A stretch of DNA of 36,338 nucleotides from Comamonadaceae bacterium CG_4_9_14_3_um_filter_60_33 (lineage in GTDB: Bacteria > Pseudomonadota > Gammaproteobacteria > Burkholderiales > Burkholderiaceae_C): NCBI GenBank assembly GCA_002789915.1, contig PFUD01000031.1, forward strand, positions 2,772-39,109. Direction: 5' to 3'. Positions 10,302 through 19,107 of this stretch are shown here, piece after piece (position 1 is the stretch's first letter; the number at the start of each line of letters is the position of its first letter). Below the pieces are notes generated by a model. That model searched no databases, was not told where the DNA came from, and saw only the letters and a program-made list of their open reading frames with translations. A program made the position numbers and the translations under genes.

Positions 10302-11750
10302 TTAGACAAATTTGCGCACATCGACAAAATGGCCATGAACGGCGGCTGCCGCTGCCATGGCGGGGCTCACCAGATGGGTGCGGCCACCAGCGCCCTGGCG
10401 GCCTTCGAAATTGCGATTGCTAGTGGAGGCGCAGCGCTCGCCGGGCTCAAGGCGATCGGCATTCATGGCAAGACACATTGAGCAACCCGGTTCACGCCAC
10501 TCAAAACCTGCTGCCAGAAAAATCTCGTGCAGGCCCTCGCGCTCGGCCTGTGCCTTGACCAGGCCGGAGCCCGGCACCACCATCGCCAGGCGGATATTTG
10601 GCGCCACTTTGCGGCCCAATGTTTTCACCACGGCGGCGGCTTCGCGCATGTCTTCGATACGGCTATTGGTGCAGGAACCGATAAACACTTTGTCCACGTA
10701 CAAGTCGTTGAGCGCCTTGCCGGGCTCCAGTGCCATATAGGCCAGCGCGCGCTCGATGGCACCGCGCTTGTTGGCGTCCTTTTCGCGATCAGGGTCGGGC
10801 ACGCGGTCATTGATACCGAGCACCATCTCGGGCGAGGTGCCCCAGGTCACTTGCGGCACCAGTTGCGCGGCGTCGATCTCAATGACGGCATCAAAGTGCG
10901 CATCGGCATCAGAATGTAGGGTTTTCCAATACGCCACTGCCTGATCCCATTCGACCGCCGCAGCGGCCTCGTTGGGCGCGCTGTAGCCAGGGGCCAGCGG
11001 GCGACCCTTGACGTACTGAATGGTTTTGTCATCCACCGCCACCAGACCGGCGCGGGCACCCGCCTCGATCGCCATGTTGCACACCGTCATGCGGCCTTCC
11101 ATACTCAGGGCGCGGATGGCAGCGCCGCCAAATTCAATGGTGTAGCCGGTGCCGCCCGCAGTGCCGATCTTGCCGATGATCGCCAGCACGATGTCCTTGC
11201 CGGTGCAGCCGCGCGGTAGCACGCCGTCAACCCGGACCAACATATTTTTGGCTTTTTTGGCCAGCAGTGTCTGCGTTGCCATGACGTGTTCGACCTCGCT
11301 GGTGCCGATACCGTGCGCCAAGGCGCCAAACGCGCCATGCGTGGAGGTGTGGGAGTCGCCACAAACGACAGTCATGCCGGGCAGCGTAGCGCCATTTTCG
11401 GGGCCGATCACGTGCACGATGCCCTGGCGCTGCGACATGAACGGAAAGTAGGCAGCCGCGCCGTATTCCTTGATGTTGGCGTCGAGCGTCATCACCTGCT
11501 CTTTGCTGGTCGGGTCGGTGATGCCGTCATAGCCCAGTTCCCAGCCGGTGGTGGGCGTATTGTGGTCAGCCGTGGCCACGATCGAACTGACGCGCCAAAG
11601 CGACCGCTTGGCTTGGCGCAGGCCCTCAAAAGCCTGCGGGCTGGTGACTTCGTGCACCAGATGGCGGTCAATGTAGAGCAGTGCCGTGCCGTCTTCTTCG
11701 GTGTGGACGACGTGTTCGTCCCAGAGTTTGTCGTAAAGGGTGCGTCCCAT
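10302..11750 (-). CDS. leuC: 3-Isopropylmalate dehydratase large subunit
   Basis: LeuC is the [4Fe-4S] aconitase-family catalytic subunit of isopropylmalate isomerase. The 482-residue product begins [16 protein letters not shown]. It contains the cluster-ligand motifs FIGSCTNSR and [10 protein letters not shown] and the [12 protein letters not shown] active-site segment. The frame is open to 11846, but the ATG at 11750 has AGGA seven bases upstream and gives the standard N-terminus. It follows the gltA terminator by about 60 bases, so its promoter must lie in that short gap. TAAAAT on the minus strand near 11775 is a possible -10, but no convincing -35 is visible. Confidence 0.97.
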   Translation of the reverse strand: MGRTLYDKLWDEHVVHTEEDGTALLYIDRHLVHEVTSPQAFEGLRQAKRSLWRVSSIVATADHNTPTTGWELGYDGITDPTSKEQVMTLDANIKEYGAAAYFPFMSQRQGIVHVIGPENGATLPGMTVVCGDSHTSTHGAFGALAHGIGTSEVEHVMATQTLLAKKAKNMLVRVDGVLPRGCTGKDIVLAIIGKIGTAGGTGYTIEFGGAAIRALSMEGRMTVCNMAIEAGARAGLVAVDDKTIQYVKGRPLAPGYSAPNEAAAAVEWDQAVAYWKTLHSDADAHFDAVIEIDAAQLVPQVTWGTSPEMVLGINDRVPDPDREKDANKRGAIERALAYMALEPGKALNDLYVDKVFIGSCTNSRIEDMREAAAVVKTLGRKVAPNIRLAMVVPGSGLVKAQAEREGLHEIFLAAGFEWREPGCSMCLAMNADRLEPGERCASTSNRNFEGRQGAGGRTHLVSPAMAAAAAVHGHFVDVRKFV

Positions 11751-11809
11751 GGTGGTTCCTAGGTGAATCGCAGATTTTAAACGGCTGACGCGCCAACTCA
11801 GACCGGGAC

Positions 11810-11843
11810 AAAAAAGCCCGCCGGTGTTGCCAACCGGCGGGCT
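11810..11843 (-). terminator. Rho-independent terminator of the sdh-gltA operon
   Basis: AGCCCGCCGGT (11815-11825) pairs perfectly with ACCGGCGGGCT (11833-11843) around a seven-base loop. On the minus strand the stem is followed by six T residues. It lies 20 bases past the gltA stop and separates this operon from leuC. Confidence 0.9.
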
Positions 11844-11863
11844 CAAGAGGCGCGATGTGTGTT

Positions 11864-13174
11864 TTAGCGTTCAGCCACGGGCACAACGTTTCGTGTGCCA
11901 GAACCAATGAACAACTGACGCGGACGACCGATTTTGTACTCGGGGTCGCTGATCATTTCGTTGAGCTGGGCAATCCAGCCGACGGTACGTGCCAGACTGA
12001 AGACACCGGTAAACAGGTTGACCGGAATCCCAATGGCGCGCTGCACGATGCCGGAGTAAAAGTCAACGTTCGGGTAGAGCTTGCGTGACACGAAGTAATC
12101 GTCTTCCAGCGCAATTTTCTCAACTTCCTTGGCCAACTTGAACAACGGGTCGTTTTCCAGACCGAGTTCCTTCAGCACCTCGTTGCAGGTTTCTTGCATC
12201 AGGGTAGCGCGCGGATCGTAGTTTTTGTAAACGCGGTGGCCGAATCCCATCAGCTTGACGCCAGAATTCTTGTCCTTGACCTGCTCCATGAAATGGCCCA
12301 CCTTGGCGATGCCACCCTGACGCTGGATGTCTTCCAACATGTTCAGGCAGGCTTCATTGGCGCCACCGTGGGCAGGGCCCCACAGGCAGGCAACGCCAGC
12401 CGCAATGGCCGCAAACGGATTGGTGCCTGACGAACCGCACAGGCGCACGGTCGAGGTGGAGGCATTTTGCTCGTGGTCGGCATGCAGAATGAAGATGCGG
12501 TCGAGGGCGCGTTCCAGAACTGGATTAACCACATACTCTTCACAAGGCGTACCGAACATCATGCGCAGGAAGTTGCCCGCGTAGCTAAGGTCGTTTTGCG
12601 GGTACATGTAGGGTTGACCAATGCCGTACTTGTAAGCCATGGCAACCAAGGTGGGCATCTTGGCAATCAAACGAATGGCGGCAATCTTGCGGTGTTCAGG
12701 GTTGTTGATGTCTGTGCTGTCGTGATAGAACGCAGACAGTGCGCCAACCAGGCCAGTCAGCACAGCCATGGGGTGTGCGTCACGGCGGAAGCCACGCAGG
12801 AAGAACTGCATCTGCTCGTTAACCATGGTGTGGTTGATGATGAGCTTGTGAAAGTCCTGGCGCTCTTGCAGTTTGGGCAATTCGCCATTGAGCAGCAAAT
12901 AGCAGGTGTCAAGGTAGTCGCATTGGCGGGCCAACTGCTCAATAGGGTAGCCGCGGTACAGCAATTCACCCTTGTCGCCATCGATGTAGGTGATGGCCGA
13001 CTGACACGCAGCCGTGGACAAAAAGCCAGGGTCGTAAGTGAACATACCGGACTGGCCATAAAGCTTGCGTATGTCGATCACATCCGGGCCGACAGTGCCC
13101 TGGTAAACCGGCAAATCGATGCTCGGACTGCCATTGCTAAACGACAGGGTGGCTTTATTTTCAGCTAGCTTCAT
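11864..13174 (-). CDS. gltA: Citrate synthase (type II)
   Basis: GltA condenses oxaloacetate and acetyl-CoA into citrate, the entry step of the TCA cycle. The 436-residue product is of the hexameric, Gram-negative type with an N-terminal extension and [14 protein letters not shown]. The catalytic residues are readable: His269 in [11 protein letters not shown], His313 in GFGHRVYK and Asp371 in PNVDFYSG. Its start overlaps the sdhE stop by four bases (ATGA), so translation is probably coupled to the succinate dehydrogenase genes. A terminator follows immediately. Confidence 0.98.
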   Translation of the reverse strand: MKLAENKATLSFSNGSPSIDLPVYQGTVGPDVIDIRKLYGQSGMFTYDPGFLSTAACQSAITYIDGDKGELLYRGYPIEQLARQCDYLDTCYLLLNGELPKLQERQDFHKLIINHTMVNEQMQFFLRGFRRDAHPMAVLTGLVGALSAFYHDSTDINNPEHRKIAAIRLIAKMPTLVAMAYKYGIGQPYMYPQNDLSYAGNFLRMMFGTPCEEYVVNPVLERALDRIFILHADHEQNASTSTVRLCGSSGTNPFAAIAAGVACLWGPAHGGANEACLNMLEDIQRQGGIAKVGHFMEQVKDKNSGVKLMGFGHRVYKNYDPRATLMQETCNEVLKELGLENDPLFKLAKEVEKIALEDDYFVSRKLYPNVDFYSGIVQRAIGIPVNLFTGVFSLARTVGWIAQLNEMISDPEYKIGRPRQLFIGSGTRNVVPVAER

Positions 13175-13482
13175 AGTGACCTTTCAGGTGGTTGTTTCAA
13201 CATTTCCAAAACTTCGCAAACTTCGTCCCGCACCAGATTGGCATCAACTTGAGCCAATGTTTTGCGCCCAAGATGCAAATCGAGCAGGTCTGCGTCGCTT
13301 AAGTCCATTAAAGCGTTCAGACCTTGCACCTGCTTGACAGTGAGCGTGGTGGCAAACCTTTTGAAAAAACGTTCGATAAAAATATCGTTCTCAAGCAGTC
13401 CCCGGCGACAACGCCACCTGAGCTTGCTTAAAACCCGTTCGTCGATCAGTTCATCGCCTGCGTCCAGGCTCGGTGTTTGCAT
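13171..13482 (-). CDS. sdhE: FAD assembly factor SdhE
   Basis: SdhE is a small cytosolic protein that promotes covalent attachment of FAD to SdhA. The product has 103 residues. The family signature RGxxE is present as [11 protein letters not shown] near residues 26-36, followed by the helical [12 protein letters not shown] region. It sits six bases after sdhB and overlaps gltA by four bases, so the assembly factor is made together with its client complex. Confidence 0.93.
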   Translation of the reverse strand: MQTPSLDAGDELIDERVLSKLRWRCRRGLLENDIFIERFFKRFATTLTVKQVQGLNALMDLSDADLLDLHLGRKTLAQVDANLVRDEVCEVLEMLKQPPERSL

Positions 13483-13488
13483 ATCAGA

Positions 13489-14193
13489 TCAGATGGCGCG
13501 ACGCACCATGAGTTCTTTGATCTTGCCAATCGCCTTGGTCGGGTTCAAACCCTTCGGGCAAACATCGACGCAATTCATGATGGTGGTGCAGCGAAACAGT
13601 CGGTAAGGGTCTTCAAGGTTGTCCAGGCGTTCACTGGTGGCCTCGTCACGACTGTCGGCAATGAATCGGTACGCTTGCAGCAGTCCGGCGGGACCGACAA
13701 ATTTGTCGGGGTTCCACCAGAACACTGGGCAACTGGTGGAGCAGCAGGCACACAAAATACACTCATAGAGACCATTGAGCTCATCGCGCTCTTCCGGGCT
13801 TTGCAGCCGTTCCTTTTCAGGTGGCCGAACCTCGTTGATGAGGTAAGGCTTGATCGAATGGTACTGCTTGAAGAACAGCGTCATATCAACAATCAGATCG
13901 CGAATCACAGGCAGGCCAGGCAGCGGCTTGAGCACAATCTTGTCGGGCAAGGTCAGCATATTGATCAGGCAGGCCAGGCCATTTTTGCCATTGATGTTCA
14001 TGGCGTCCGAGCCGCAAATACCCTCGCGGCACGAGCGCCGGTACGACAGCGTCGGGTCCAAGGCCTTTAGCTTGACAAGAACGTCAAGCAGCATGCGTTC
14101 GCTGCCATCGAGCTCAATCTCAAGGGTCTGCATGTAAGGCTTGCTGTCCACGTCTGGGTTGTAGCGGTAAATTTGGAAGGTGCGTTTTGCCAT
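13489..14193 (-). CDS. sdhB: Succinate dehydrogenase iron-sulfur subunit
   Basis: SdhB carries electrons from FAD in SdhA through three Fe-S clusters to quinone. The 234-residue product has the plant-type [2Fe-2S] ligands at Cys55, Cys60 and Cys75, with Asp63 in place of the third Cys as in E. coli (SCREGICGSD). The C-terminal ferredoxin-like half has CACCSTSCP and CVDVCPKGLNP for the [4Fe-4S] and [3Fe-4S] clusters. It begins 25 bases after sdhA. Confidence 0.98.
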   Translation of the reverse strand: MAKRTFQIYRYNPDVDSKPYMQTLEIELDGSERMLLDVLVKLKALDPTLSYRRSCREGICGSDAMNINGKNGLACLINMLTLPDKIVLKPLPGLPVIRDLIVDMTLFFKQYHSIKPYLINEVRPPEKERLQSPEERDELNGLYECILCACCSTSCPVFWWNPDKFVGPAGLLQAYRFIADSRDEATSERLDNLEDPYRLFRCTTIMNCVDVCPKGLNPTKAIGKIKELMVRRAI

Positions 14194-14218
14194 ATGAATT
14201 CTCCTTGACTGTTCCAGA

Positions 14219-16021
14219 TCAGAATGTGCGGACTTTGGGGGCGATCGACTCGGCGGTCAGGGGCTTGAGCACGACCGGCTTGTAGCTCAGGCTGTTGCTA
14301 GCGCTGTCCCATAACGTGTGTTTGAGCCAATTGACATCGTCACGGCCCAGCGGGCAGGTCGGGTCGTCAGCAGGACGATCGTATTCAAGCACGCTGTGGG
14401 CACCACGGCATTCCTTGCGGGCTGCGGCAGAAACGATGGTGGACTGCGCCACTTCAATCATGTTGTCTACTTCGAGGGCTTCAATGCGATCGCTGTTGAA
14501 CACCTTTGATTTGTCTTTCAGGCCCATGCTTGCCACGCGCGCACGCAAGGCTGCAATCTTTTGTACACCTTCGTCCATGCTGGCCTGCGTGCGGAAAACG
14601 CCGGCATGCAATTGCATTGCAGCGCGAATGTCATCCGCCACCACCTGCGAGTATTCACCTGAGGTGCTGTTGTCGAGTTGATTGAGACGCTCCAGGGAGC
14701 GCGTGGCAGCGTCGGCCGGCAGCGGCTTGTGGCTGCTGGTCTTTTTGGATTGCCCAATGATGTGATTGCCTGCTGCGAACCCAAACACGATGATGTCGAG
14801 CAAAGAATTGCAGCCCAGCCGGTTGGCGCCGTGAACGCTGACGCATGAACATTCACCCACCGCATACAGACCATTGACGATCTCTTGCTGGCCATTTTTT
14901 GGTGCCACAACCTGACCCGAAATACTGCTTGGGATACCACCCATTTGATAATGGTTGGTCGGCACCACAGGAATGGGTTCCTTGGTGATGTCCACATTGG
15001 CGAAGTTATGACCAATTTCCTGGACGCTTGGCAGGCGCAGTGCGATCGTGTCAGCTCCCAGGTGCGTCATGTCGAGGTTGATGTAGTCTTTTTTCGGTCC
15101 GCAGCCACGGCCTTCCTTGATTTCCTGGTCCATGCACCGCGACACAAAGTCTCGCGTGGCCAGGTCTTTATAGGCCGGCGCATAACGCTCCATGAAACGC
15201 TCACCTTCACTGTTGCGCAAAATGGCGCCCTCGCCGCGGCAGCCTTCCGTCAACAGCACACCGGCACCGTACACGCCAGTAGGGTGAAATTGCCAGAATT
15301 CCATGTCTTGCAGCGGAATGCCGGCGCGCGCCGCCATACCCAAGCCATCGCCGGTATTGATGTAAGCGTTGGTCGAGGCGGCAAAAATACGCCCGGCACC
15401 GCCGGTGGCGAGCAGCACGTTCTTGGCCTGCAGGATGTGCATTTCACCGGTTTCCATTTCCAGCGCTGTCACGCCGACCACGTCGCCTTCGGCATCGCGA
15501 ATCAGGTCAAGCGCCATCCATTCAACAAAGAAATTGGTGCGCGCCTTGACGTTTTGCTGGTACAGCGTGTGCAGCATGGCGTGGCCCGTGCGGTCAGCCG
15601 CGGCGCAAGCGCGTTGCACGGCCTTTTCGCCATGGTTGCTGGTGTGGCCACCAAACGGACGCTGGTAAATGGTGCCGTCGGGGTTACGGTCAAAGGGCAT
15701 ACCGTAGTGTTCGAGGTCGTAAACCACCTTGGGCGCTTCGCGGCACATGAACTCGATGGCGTCCTGGTCGCCGAGCCAGTCGCCGCCCTTGATGGTGTCG
15801 TAAAAGTGAAAGTCCCAGTTGTCTTCGTTCATGTTGGACAGCGAGGCGGCAATGCCGCCTTGCGCTGCCACCGTGTGCGATCGGGTGGGGAACACCTTGG
15901 AGAGTACCGCCACATTCAGGCCGGCATTGGCCAGTTGCAGCGACGCGCTCATGCCAGAGCCACCGGCCCCGACGATGACGACGTCAAATTTACGCGTAGA
16001 AATTTTGGAAGTTGCAGTCAT
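14219..16021 (-). CDS. sdhA: Succinate dehydrogenase flavoprotein subunit
   Basis: SdhA oxidises succinate to fumarate using covalently bound FAD. The 600-residue product has the dinucleotide-binding VVIVGAGGSGM (about 14-24). It also has the histidyl-FAD motif SHTVAAQGG with His49, and the active-site segments HPTGVYGAGVLLTEGCRGEG and GANRLGCNSLLD. It follows sdhD after 83 bases and precedes sdhB. The complex is the target of the SdhE factor encoded downstream. An antisense frame at 14885-16045 is a shadow. Confidence 0.98.
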   Translation of the reverse strand: MTATSKISTRKFDVVIVGAGGSGMSASLQLANAGLNVAVLSKVFPTRSHTVAAQGGIAASLSNMNEDNWDFHFYDTIKGGDWLGDQDAIEFMCREAPKVVYDLEHYGMPFDRNPDGTIYQRPFGGHTSNHGEKAVQRACAAADRTGHAMLHTLYQQNVKARTNFFVEWMALDLIRDAEGDVVGVTALEMETGEMHILQAKNVLLATGGAGRIFAASTNAYINTGDGLGMAARAGIPLQDMEFWQFHPTGVYGAGVLLTEGCRGEGAILRNSEGERFMERYAPAYKDLATRDFVSRCMDQEIKEGRGCGPKKDYINLDMTHLGADTIALRLPSVQEIGHNFANVDITKEPIPVVPTNHYQMGGIPSSISGQVVAPKNGQQEIVNGLYAVGECSCVSVHGANRLGCNSLLDIIVFGFAAGNHIIGQSKKTSSHKPLPADAATRSLERLNQLDNSTSGEYSQVVADDIRAAMQLHAGVFRTQASMDEGVQKIAALRARVASMGLKDKSKVFNSDRIEALEVDNMIEVAQSTIVSAAARKECRGAHSVLEYDRPADDPTCPLGRDDVNWLKHTLWDSASNSLSYKPVVLKPLTAESIAPKVRTF

Positions 16022-16104
16022 GATGAATTCTTGTCTTGGTTATGAAATACTGCACGCCCTGACGTAAGGCCGGGTGTGCAAAGACCTGTCGTTTTACAAC
16101 AGGC

Positions 16105-16470
16105 TTACAAGCGCCACAGGGCTTCGATGGCACCGCCAGTGCAGGCAACCAGCCAAGCAATGGCAAACACGTGCATGACAAAACGCACGCCGTAAGGTTT
16201 GACGTAATCCTGAAAAATGTTGCGCATGCCAACCCACACGTGGTAGAGCAGGGAAAGAATGACCAGGAAGGTCAGTGACTTCATCCATTGGGGCGAAAAA
16301 ATACCAGCCCAAAGCTCGTAGCCGATTGGACCTTTGCTGAAAATCAGTTGCGCCAGCACCAGCACGGTGAACAAGGCCATGATGACCGCAGTGACGCGTT
16401 GCGACAACCAATCGCGCATGCCATAGTGAGCGCCAACGACCAGGCGATGAGATCCGAAATTGACAGACAT
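16105..16470 (-). CDS. sdhD: Succinate dehydrogenase membrane anchor subunit D
   Basis: SdhD helps anchor the complex in the inner membrane and forms the quinone and haem b site. The product has 121 residues with three predicted membrane helices. It contains YHVWVGMRNIFQDYVKP, which matches the family segment holding the haem-side His and the quinone-site Tyr-Val-Lys-Pro. It starts 17 bases after sdhC. Confidence 0.94.
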   Translation of the reverse strand: MSVNFGSHRLVVGAHYGMRDWLSQRVTAVIMALFTVLVLAQLIFSKGPIGYELWAGIFSPQWMKSLTFLVILSLLYHVWVGMRNIFQDYVKPYGVRFVMHVFAIAWLVACTGGAIEALWRL

Positions 16471-16487
16471 GAATAACTCCTGAATTT

Positions 16488-16931
16488 TTAGTAAAGACCG
16501 AAAAGCTTGGCACCCAGCACCACGGTGAGGGCAAGGGTGAGCACAATAACCGTTGCCGCCGTCTGACGACCGAAGTCTTTGGTGACGTGTTCATGGTGCG
16601 TGTCCATCCAGAGGTGGCGCAAGCCCGCGATGAAATGGTGCAGGCTGGCCCAGATGATGCCCAAAACCACCAACTTCCAGATGAACCCTGGCAAACCCAA
16701 CATGCCCTCATTGAAGGCCGCCTTGAACTTGAGGAAAGAAATTTCGGAAGAGATGGAGTTGTCGAACATCCAGATGATGAAGGGCATCAGGAAAAAAAGA
16801 ATGGCACCACTGACCCGGTGCATGCCAGACGCAATCGAGGCAATTGGCCATCGGTAGCTGATGAGCGATGCACCATCAATGTTGTAGAACTCTGGACGTT
16901 TTTTTGCTGTGCTAGCCGTTGTTTCAGACAT
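16488..16931 (-). CDS. sdhC: Succinate dehydrogenase cytochrome b556 subunit
   Basis: SdhC is the larger membrane anchor and contributes a haem b ligand and quinone-site residues. The product has 147 residues, starts MSETTASTAKKRPEFYNI, and has three hydrophobic helices. SIASGMHRVSGA carries the conserved quinone-site Ser and Arg, and LHHFIAGLRHLWMD carries the haem histidine. It is the first gene of sdhCDAB-sdhE-gltA. The 182 bases upstream hold two perfect palindromes. Confidence 0.95.
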   Translation of the reverse strand: MSETTASTAKKRPEFYNIDGASLISYRWPIASIASGMHRVSGAILFFLMPFIIWMFDNSISSEISFLKFKAAFNEGMLGLPGFIWKLVVLGIIWASLHHFIAGLRHLWMDTHHEHVTKDFGRQTAATVIVLTLALTVVLGAKLFGLY

Positions 16932-16967
16932 ACGATGCTTTCATGGTTAGTTGACGACTGGGTAACC

Positions 16968-17009
16968 GTTTGATCAAACAGAACTGGCAAATTCTATTGC
17001 AACGTTGCA
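16968..17009. promoter_or_regulatory. Two perfect 12-bp palindromes upstream of sdhC
   Basis: GTTTGATCAAAC (16968-16979) and TGCAACGTTGCA (16998-17009) are each perfectly palindromic, with centres 30 bases apart, in the leader or promoter of the sdh operon. They have different sequences, so they may bind different dimeric regulators. I could not define a convincing -35/-10 pair here. Confidence 0.45.
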
Positions 17010-17113
17010 CGCGCCTGCCCTTTGGAGGCAATTGATGCAGTATTTTGGTCAATCAAATTTCTGTCTCAAGGATGGCACTCCAAACGGACTTCAAGCTGAC
17101 ATAACGGAAAAAA

Positions 17114-17917
17114 TCAGCCAAGTGCGTTGAGGTAATGATGGGTATCGGTGCGGTAATAGCCGCGGCGAAGTTCCATGGGCTCATCATGGTAAGTGTAGGC
17201 AATGCGCTCAACACTCAACAGCGGCGTGCCCGGCGCGACTCTCAAGAGTTGCTCATGCAAGCTTGTGGCCGGTATGGCCCTTATTTTTTCTTCAGCGCGC
17301 ACCATGCGCACATTGAATTCAGTCTCAAAAAGGGCATACATGGGACCTTGGTAGTTGGCCAATTGCTCTGCCGACAGGCCCTTGAATGGCGCTGCAGGCA
17401 ACCAGATATCTTCCAAAATAATGGGGGTACCACCAAAACTAAGCACGCGTCGCACCTGCAGCACGTTATCGCCATTGCGCAATGCCAGTGCCCGGGCCAC
17501 GTCAGCATTGGCACGACTGCGCTTGCATTCGATGATGTCGCGCTGCGCCGGGCCTTCACTGCCTCGGGTGCCACTGTCTGGCACCAATTTGAGAAACCGA
17601 AATTGCACTTGTTGTTCGGAATGTGTGGCGACAAAGGTGCCTTTGCCTTGCTTGCGCAAGAGCAGGTTCTCGGCGGCCAATTCATCAATCGCCTTGCGCA
17701 CCGTGCCCTGGCTCACACGAAAGCGCGCCGCCAACTCTATTTCGCTGGGAATCAGCTCACCGGGTTTCCACTCTCCCGCACGCAAACTGTTCAGTATCAG
17801 GCCCTTGATTTGCTGGTAAAGCGGACTAAAGGCTGGTGTTGCCGATGCTGCTGGTACAACGGCTGCCTCAGGCGCCATTAGAACGGACTCGATGACAGGA
17901 TCAGGAAAGCTTGGCAT
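17114..17917 (-). CDS. GntR-family regulator (HutC/UTRA type)
   Basis: This is a predicted one-component transcription regulator. The 267-residue product has a low-complexity N-terminal stretch of about 30 residues. A GntR winged helix-turn-helix follows, spanning PLYQQIKGLILNSLRAGEW, IPSEIELAARFRVSQGTVRK and LLLRKQGKGTFVA. The C-terminal UTRA effector domain has VLQVRRVLSFGGTPIILEDI and ends EPMELRRGYYRTDTHHY. The frame is open to 18022, but the ATG at 17917 lies about 35 bases downstream of a good minus-strand promoter, so the longer form would start inside or upstream of it. It lies between the sdh operon and divergent mdh, which suggests that it senses a TCA-related or carboxylic acid ligand. 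The ligand is unknown. Confidence 0.92.
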   Translation of the reverse strand: MPSFPDPVIESVLMAPEAAVVPAASATPAFSPLYQQIKGLILNSLRAGEWKPGELIPSEIELAARFRVSQGTVRKAIDELAAENLLLRKQGKGTFVATHSEQQVQFRFLKLVPDSGTRGSEGPAQRDIIECKRSRANADVARALALRNGDNVLQVRRVLSFGGTPIILEDIWLPAAPFKGLSAEQLANYQGPMYALFETEFNVRMVRAEEKIRAIPATSLHEQLLRVAPGTPLLSVERIAYTYHDEPMELRRGYYRTDTHHYLNALG

Positions 17918-17959
17918 GGTGGGTTTGTCTCGGTAAGTGGCGTTGCCATATTTTTCCGA

Positions 17960-17987
17960 ATCATATCTTATATAAGACATAAGACAA
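17960..17987 (-). promoter_or_regulatory. GntR gene promoter with palindromic operator in the spacer
   Basis: On the minus strand TTGTCT (17987-17982) and TATGAT (17965-17960) form a -35/-10 pair with a 16-base spacer. The perfect palindrome TCTTATATAAGA (17966-17977) fills most of that spacer and abuts the -10. A dimeric regulator bound there would block polymerase, which fits autorepression by the GntR protein. Confidence 0.6.
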
Positions 17988-17988
17988 A

Positions 17989-18018
17989 TTGACGAAGACA
18001 GGGTTTCGAGAGTACACT
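17989..18018 (+). promoter_or_regulatory. Predicted mdh promoter
   Basis: TTGACG (17989-17994) and TACACT (18013-18018) are separated by 18 bases and point toward mdh. The predicted -35 starts 11 bases after the end of the TCTTATATAAGA palindrome, so one operator could influence both divergent promoters. Confidence 0.5.
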
Positions 18019-18098
18019 TCAATCGCTAAGGTTATAGCCCAGCACGGATTGCCCTAAAGCTACCGAATTTTTTTCTTAACCCTTTTGGAGATTTCACC

Positions 18099-19085
18099 AT
18101 GAGCAAAAAGCCCGTCCGCGTTGCCGTTACCGGCGCAGCAGGTCAAATTGGTTACGCCATTTTGTTTCGCATCGCCTCCGGCGAAATGCTCGGCAAGGAT
18201 CAGCCTATCGTGTTGAGCCTGCTCGAAGTCCCGGTTGAAAAAGCTCAGCAAGCCTTGCAAGGCGTGATGATGGAACTGCAAGACTGCGCCTTTCCCCTGC
18301 TCGTCGGCATGGAAGCCCATAGCGACCCCATGACCGCTTTCAAGGACGTTGATTACGCCTTGCTAATCGGCTCGCGTCCGCGTGGCCCTGGTATGGAACG
18401 TGCCGAGTTGCTGGCGGTCAATGGCGAAATCTTCATCGCCCAAGGTAAGGCGCTCAATGCCGTAGCCAGCCGTGATGTGAAGGTGCTGGTGGTGGGCAAC
18501 CCGGCTAACACCAACGCCTACATCGCCATGAAGAGCGCGCCCGATCTGCCGGCCAAGAACTTCACCGCCATGCTGCGCCTGGACCACAACCGCGCGCTGA
18601 GCCAACTGGCCACCAAGACTGGCAAGGCAGTGGCTTCCATTGAAAAAATGGCGGTCTGGGGCAACCACTCGCCCACCATGTACGCCGACTACCGTTTTGC
18701 CACCATCGACGGTGCCAGCGTGAAAGACATGATCAACGATGCCGATTGGAACGCCAACACCTTTTTGCCCACCGTGGGCAAACGCGGCGCCGCCATCATT
18801 GCCGCACGTGGCGTGTCTTCGGCCGCATCGGCTGCCAATGCCGCCATCGACCACATGCACGACTGGGCCTTGGGCACCAACGGCAAGTGGGTCACCATGG
18901 GTATTGCGTCGAACGGCGACTATGGCATTCCCAAAGGCACCATGTTTGGCTTCCCTGTCACCTGTGAAGGCGGCCAGTACAAACTGGTTGAGGGTCTGCC
19001 CATTGACGCCTTCAGCCAGGAATGCATCAACAAGACCTTGAAAGAATTACAAGACGAACAGGCTGGCGTCGCCCACCTGCTGTAA
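18099..19085 (+). CDS. mdh: Malate dehydrogenase
   Basis: Mdh interconverts malate and oxaloacetate with NAD(H). The 328-residue product belongs to the cytosolic/Thermus-type group, not the 312-residue E. coli type. It has the NAD-binding TGAAGQIGY (11-19), the mobile-loop substrate arginines in [21 protein letters not shown] with Asp162 and Arg165, and the catalytic His190 in [17 protein letters not shown] lies ten bases upstream of the ATG. It is the first gene of the mdh-lyase-acnB run and is divergent from the GntR gene. Confidence 0.98.
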   Translation: MSKKPVRVAVTGAAGQIGYAILFRIASGEMLGKDQPIVLSLLEVPVEKAQQALQGVMMELQDCAFPLLVGMEAHSDPMTAFKDVDYALLIGSRPRGPGMERAELLAVNGEIFIAQGKALNAVASRDVKVLVVGNPANTNAYIAMKSAPDLPAKNFTAMLRLDHNRALSQLATKTGKAVASIEKMAVWGNHSPTMYADYRFATIDGASVKDMINDADWNANTFLPTVGKRGAAIIAARGVSSAASAANAAIDHMHDWALGTNGKWVTMGIASNGDYGIPKGTMFGFPVTCEGGQYKLVEGLPIDAFSQECINKTLKELQDEQAGVAHLL

Positions 19086-19107
19086 GCTCAAGTTTCAAGT
19101 CAGGCTC

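Noticed and set aside
11770-11800. leuC promoter
   Set aside because: A TAAAAT is present on the minus strand but no matching -35 at 16-18 bases could be found, so no promoter feature is claimed.
14885-16045. Plus-strand 386-codon frame opposite sdhA
   Set aside because: It is antisense to a well-supported flavoprotein gene and has no ribosome site or domain.
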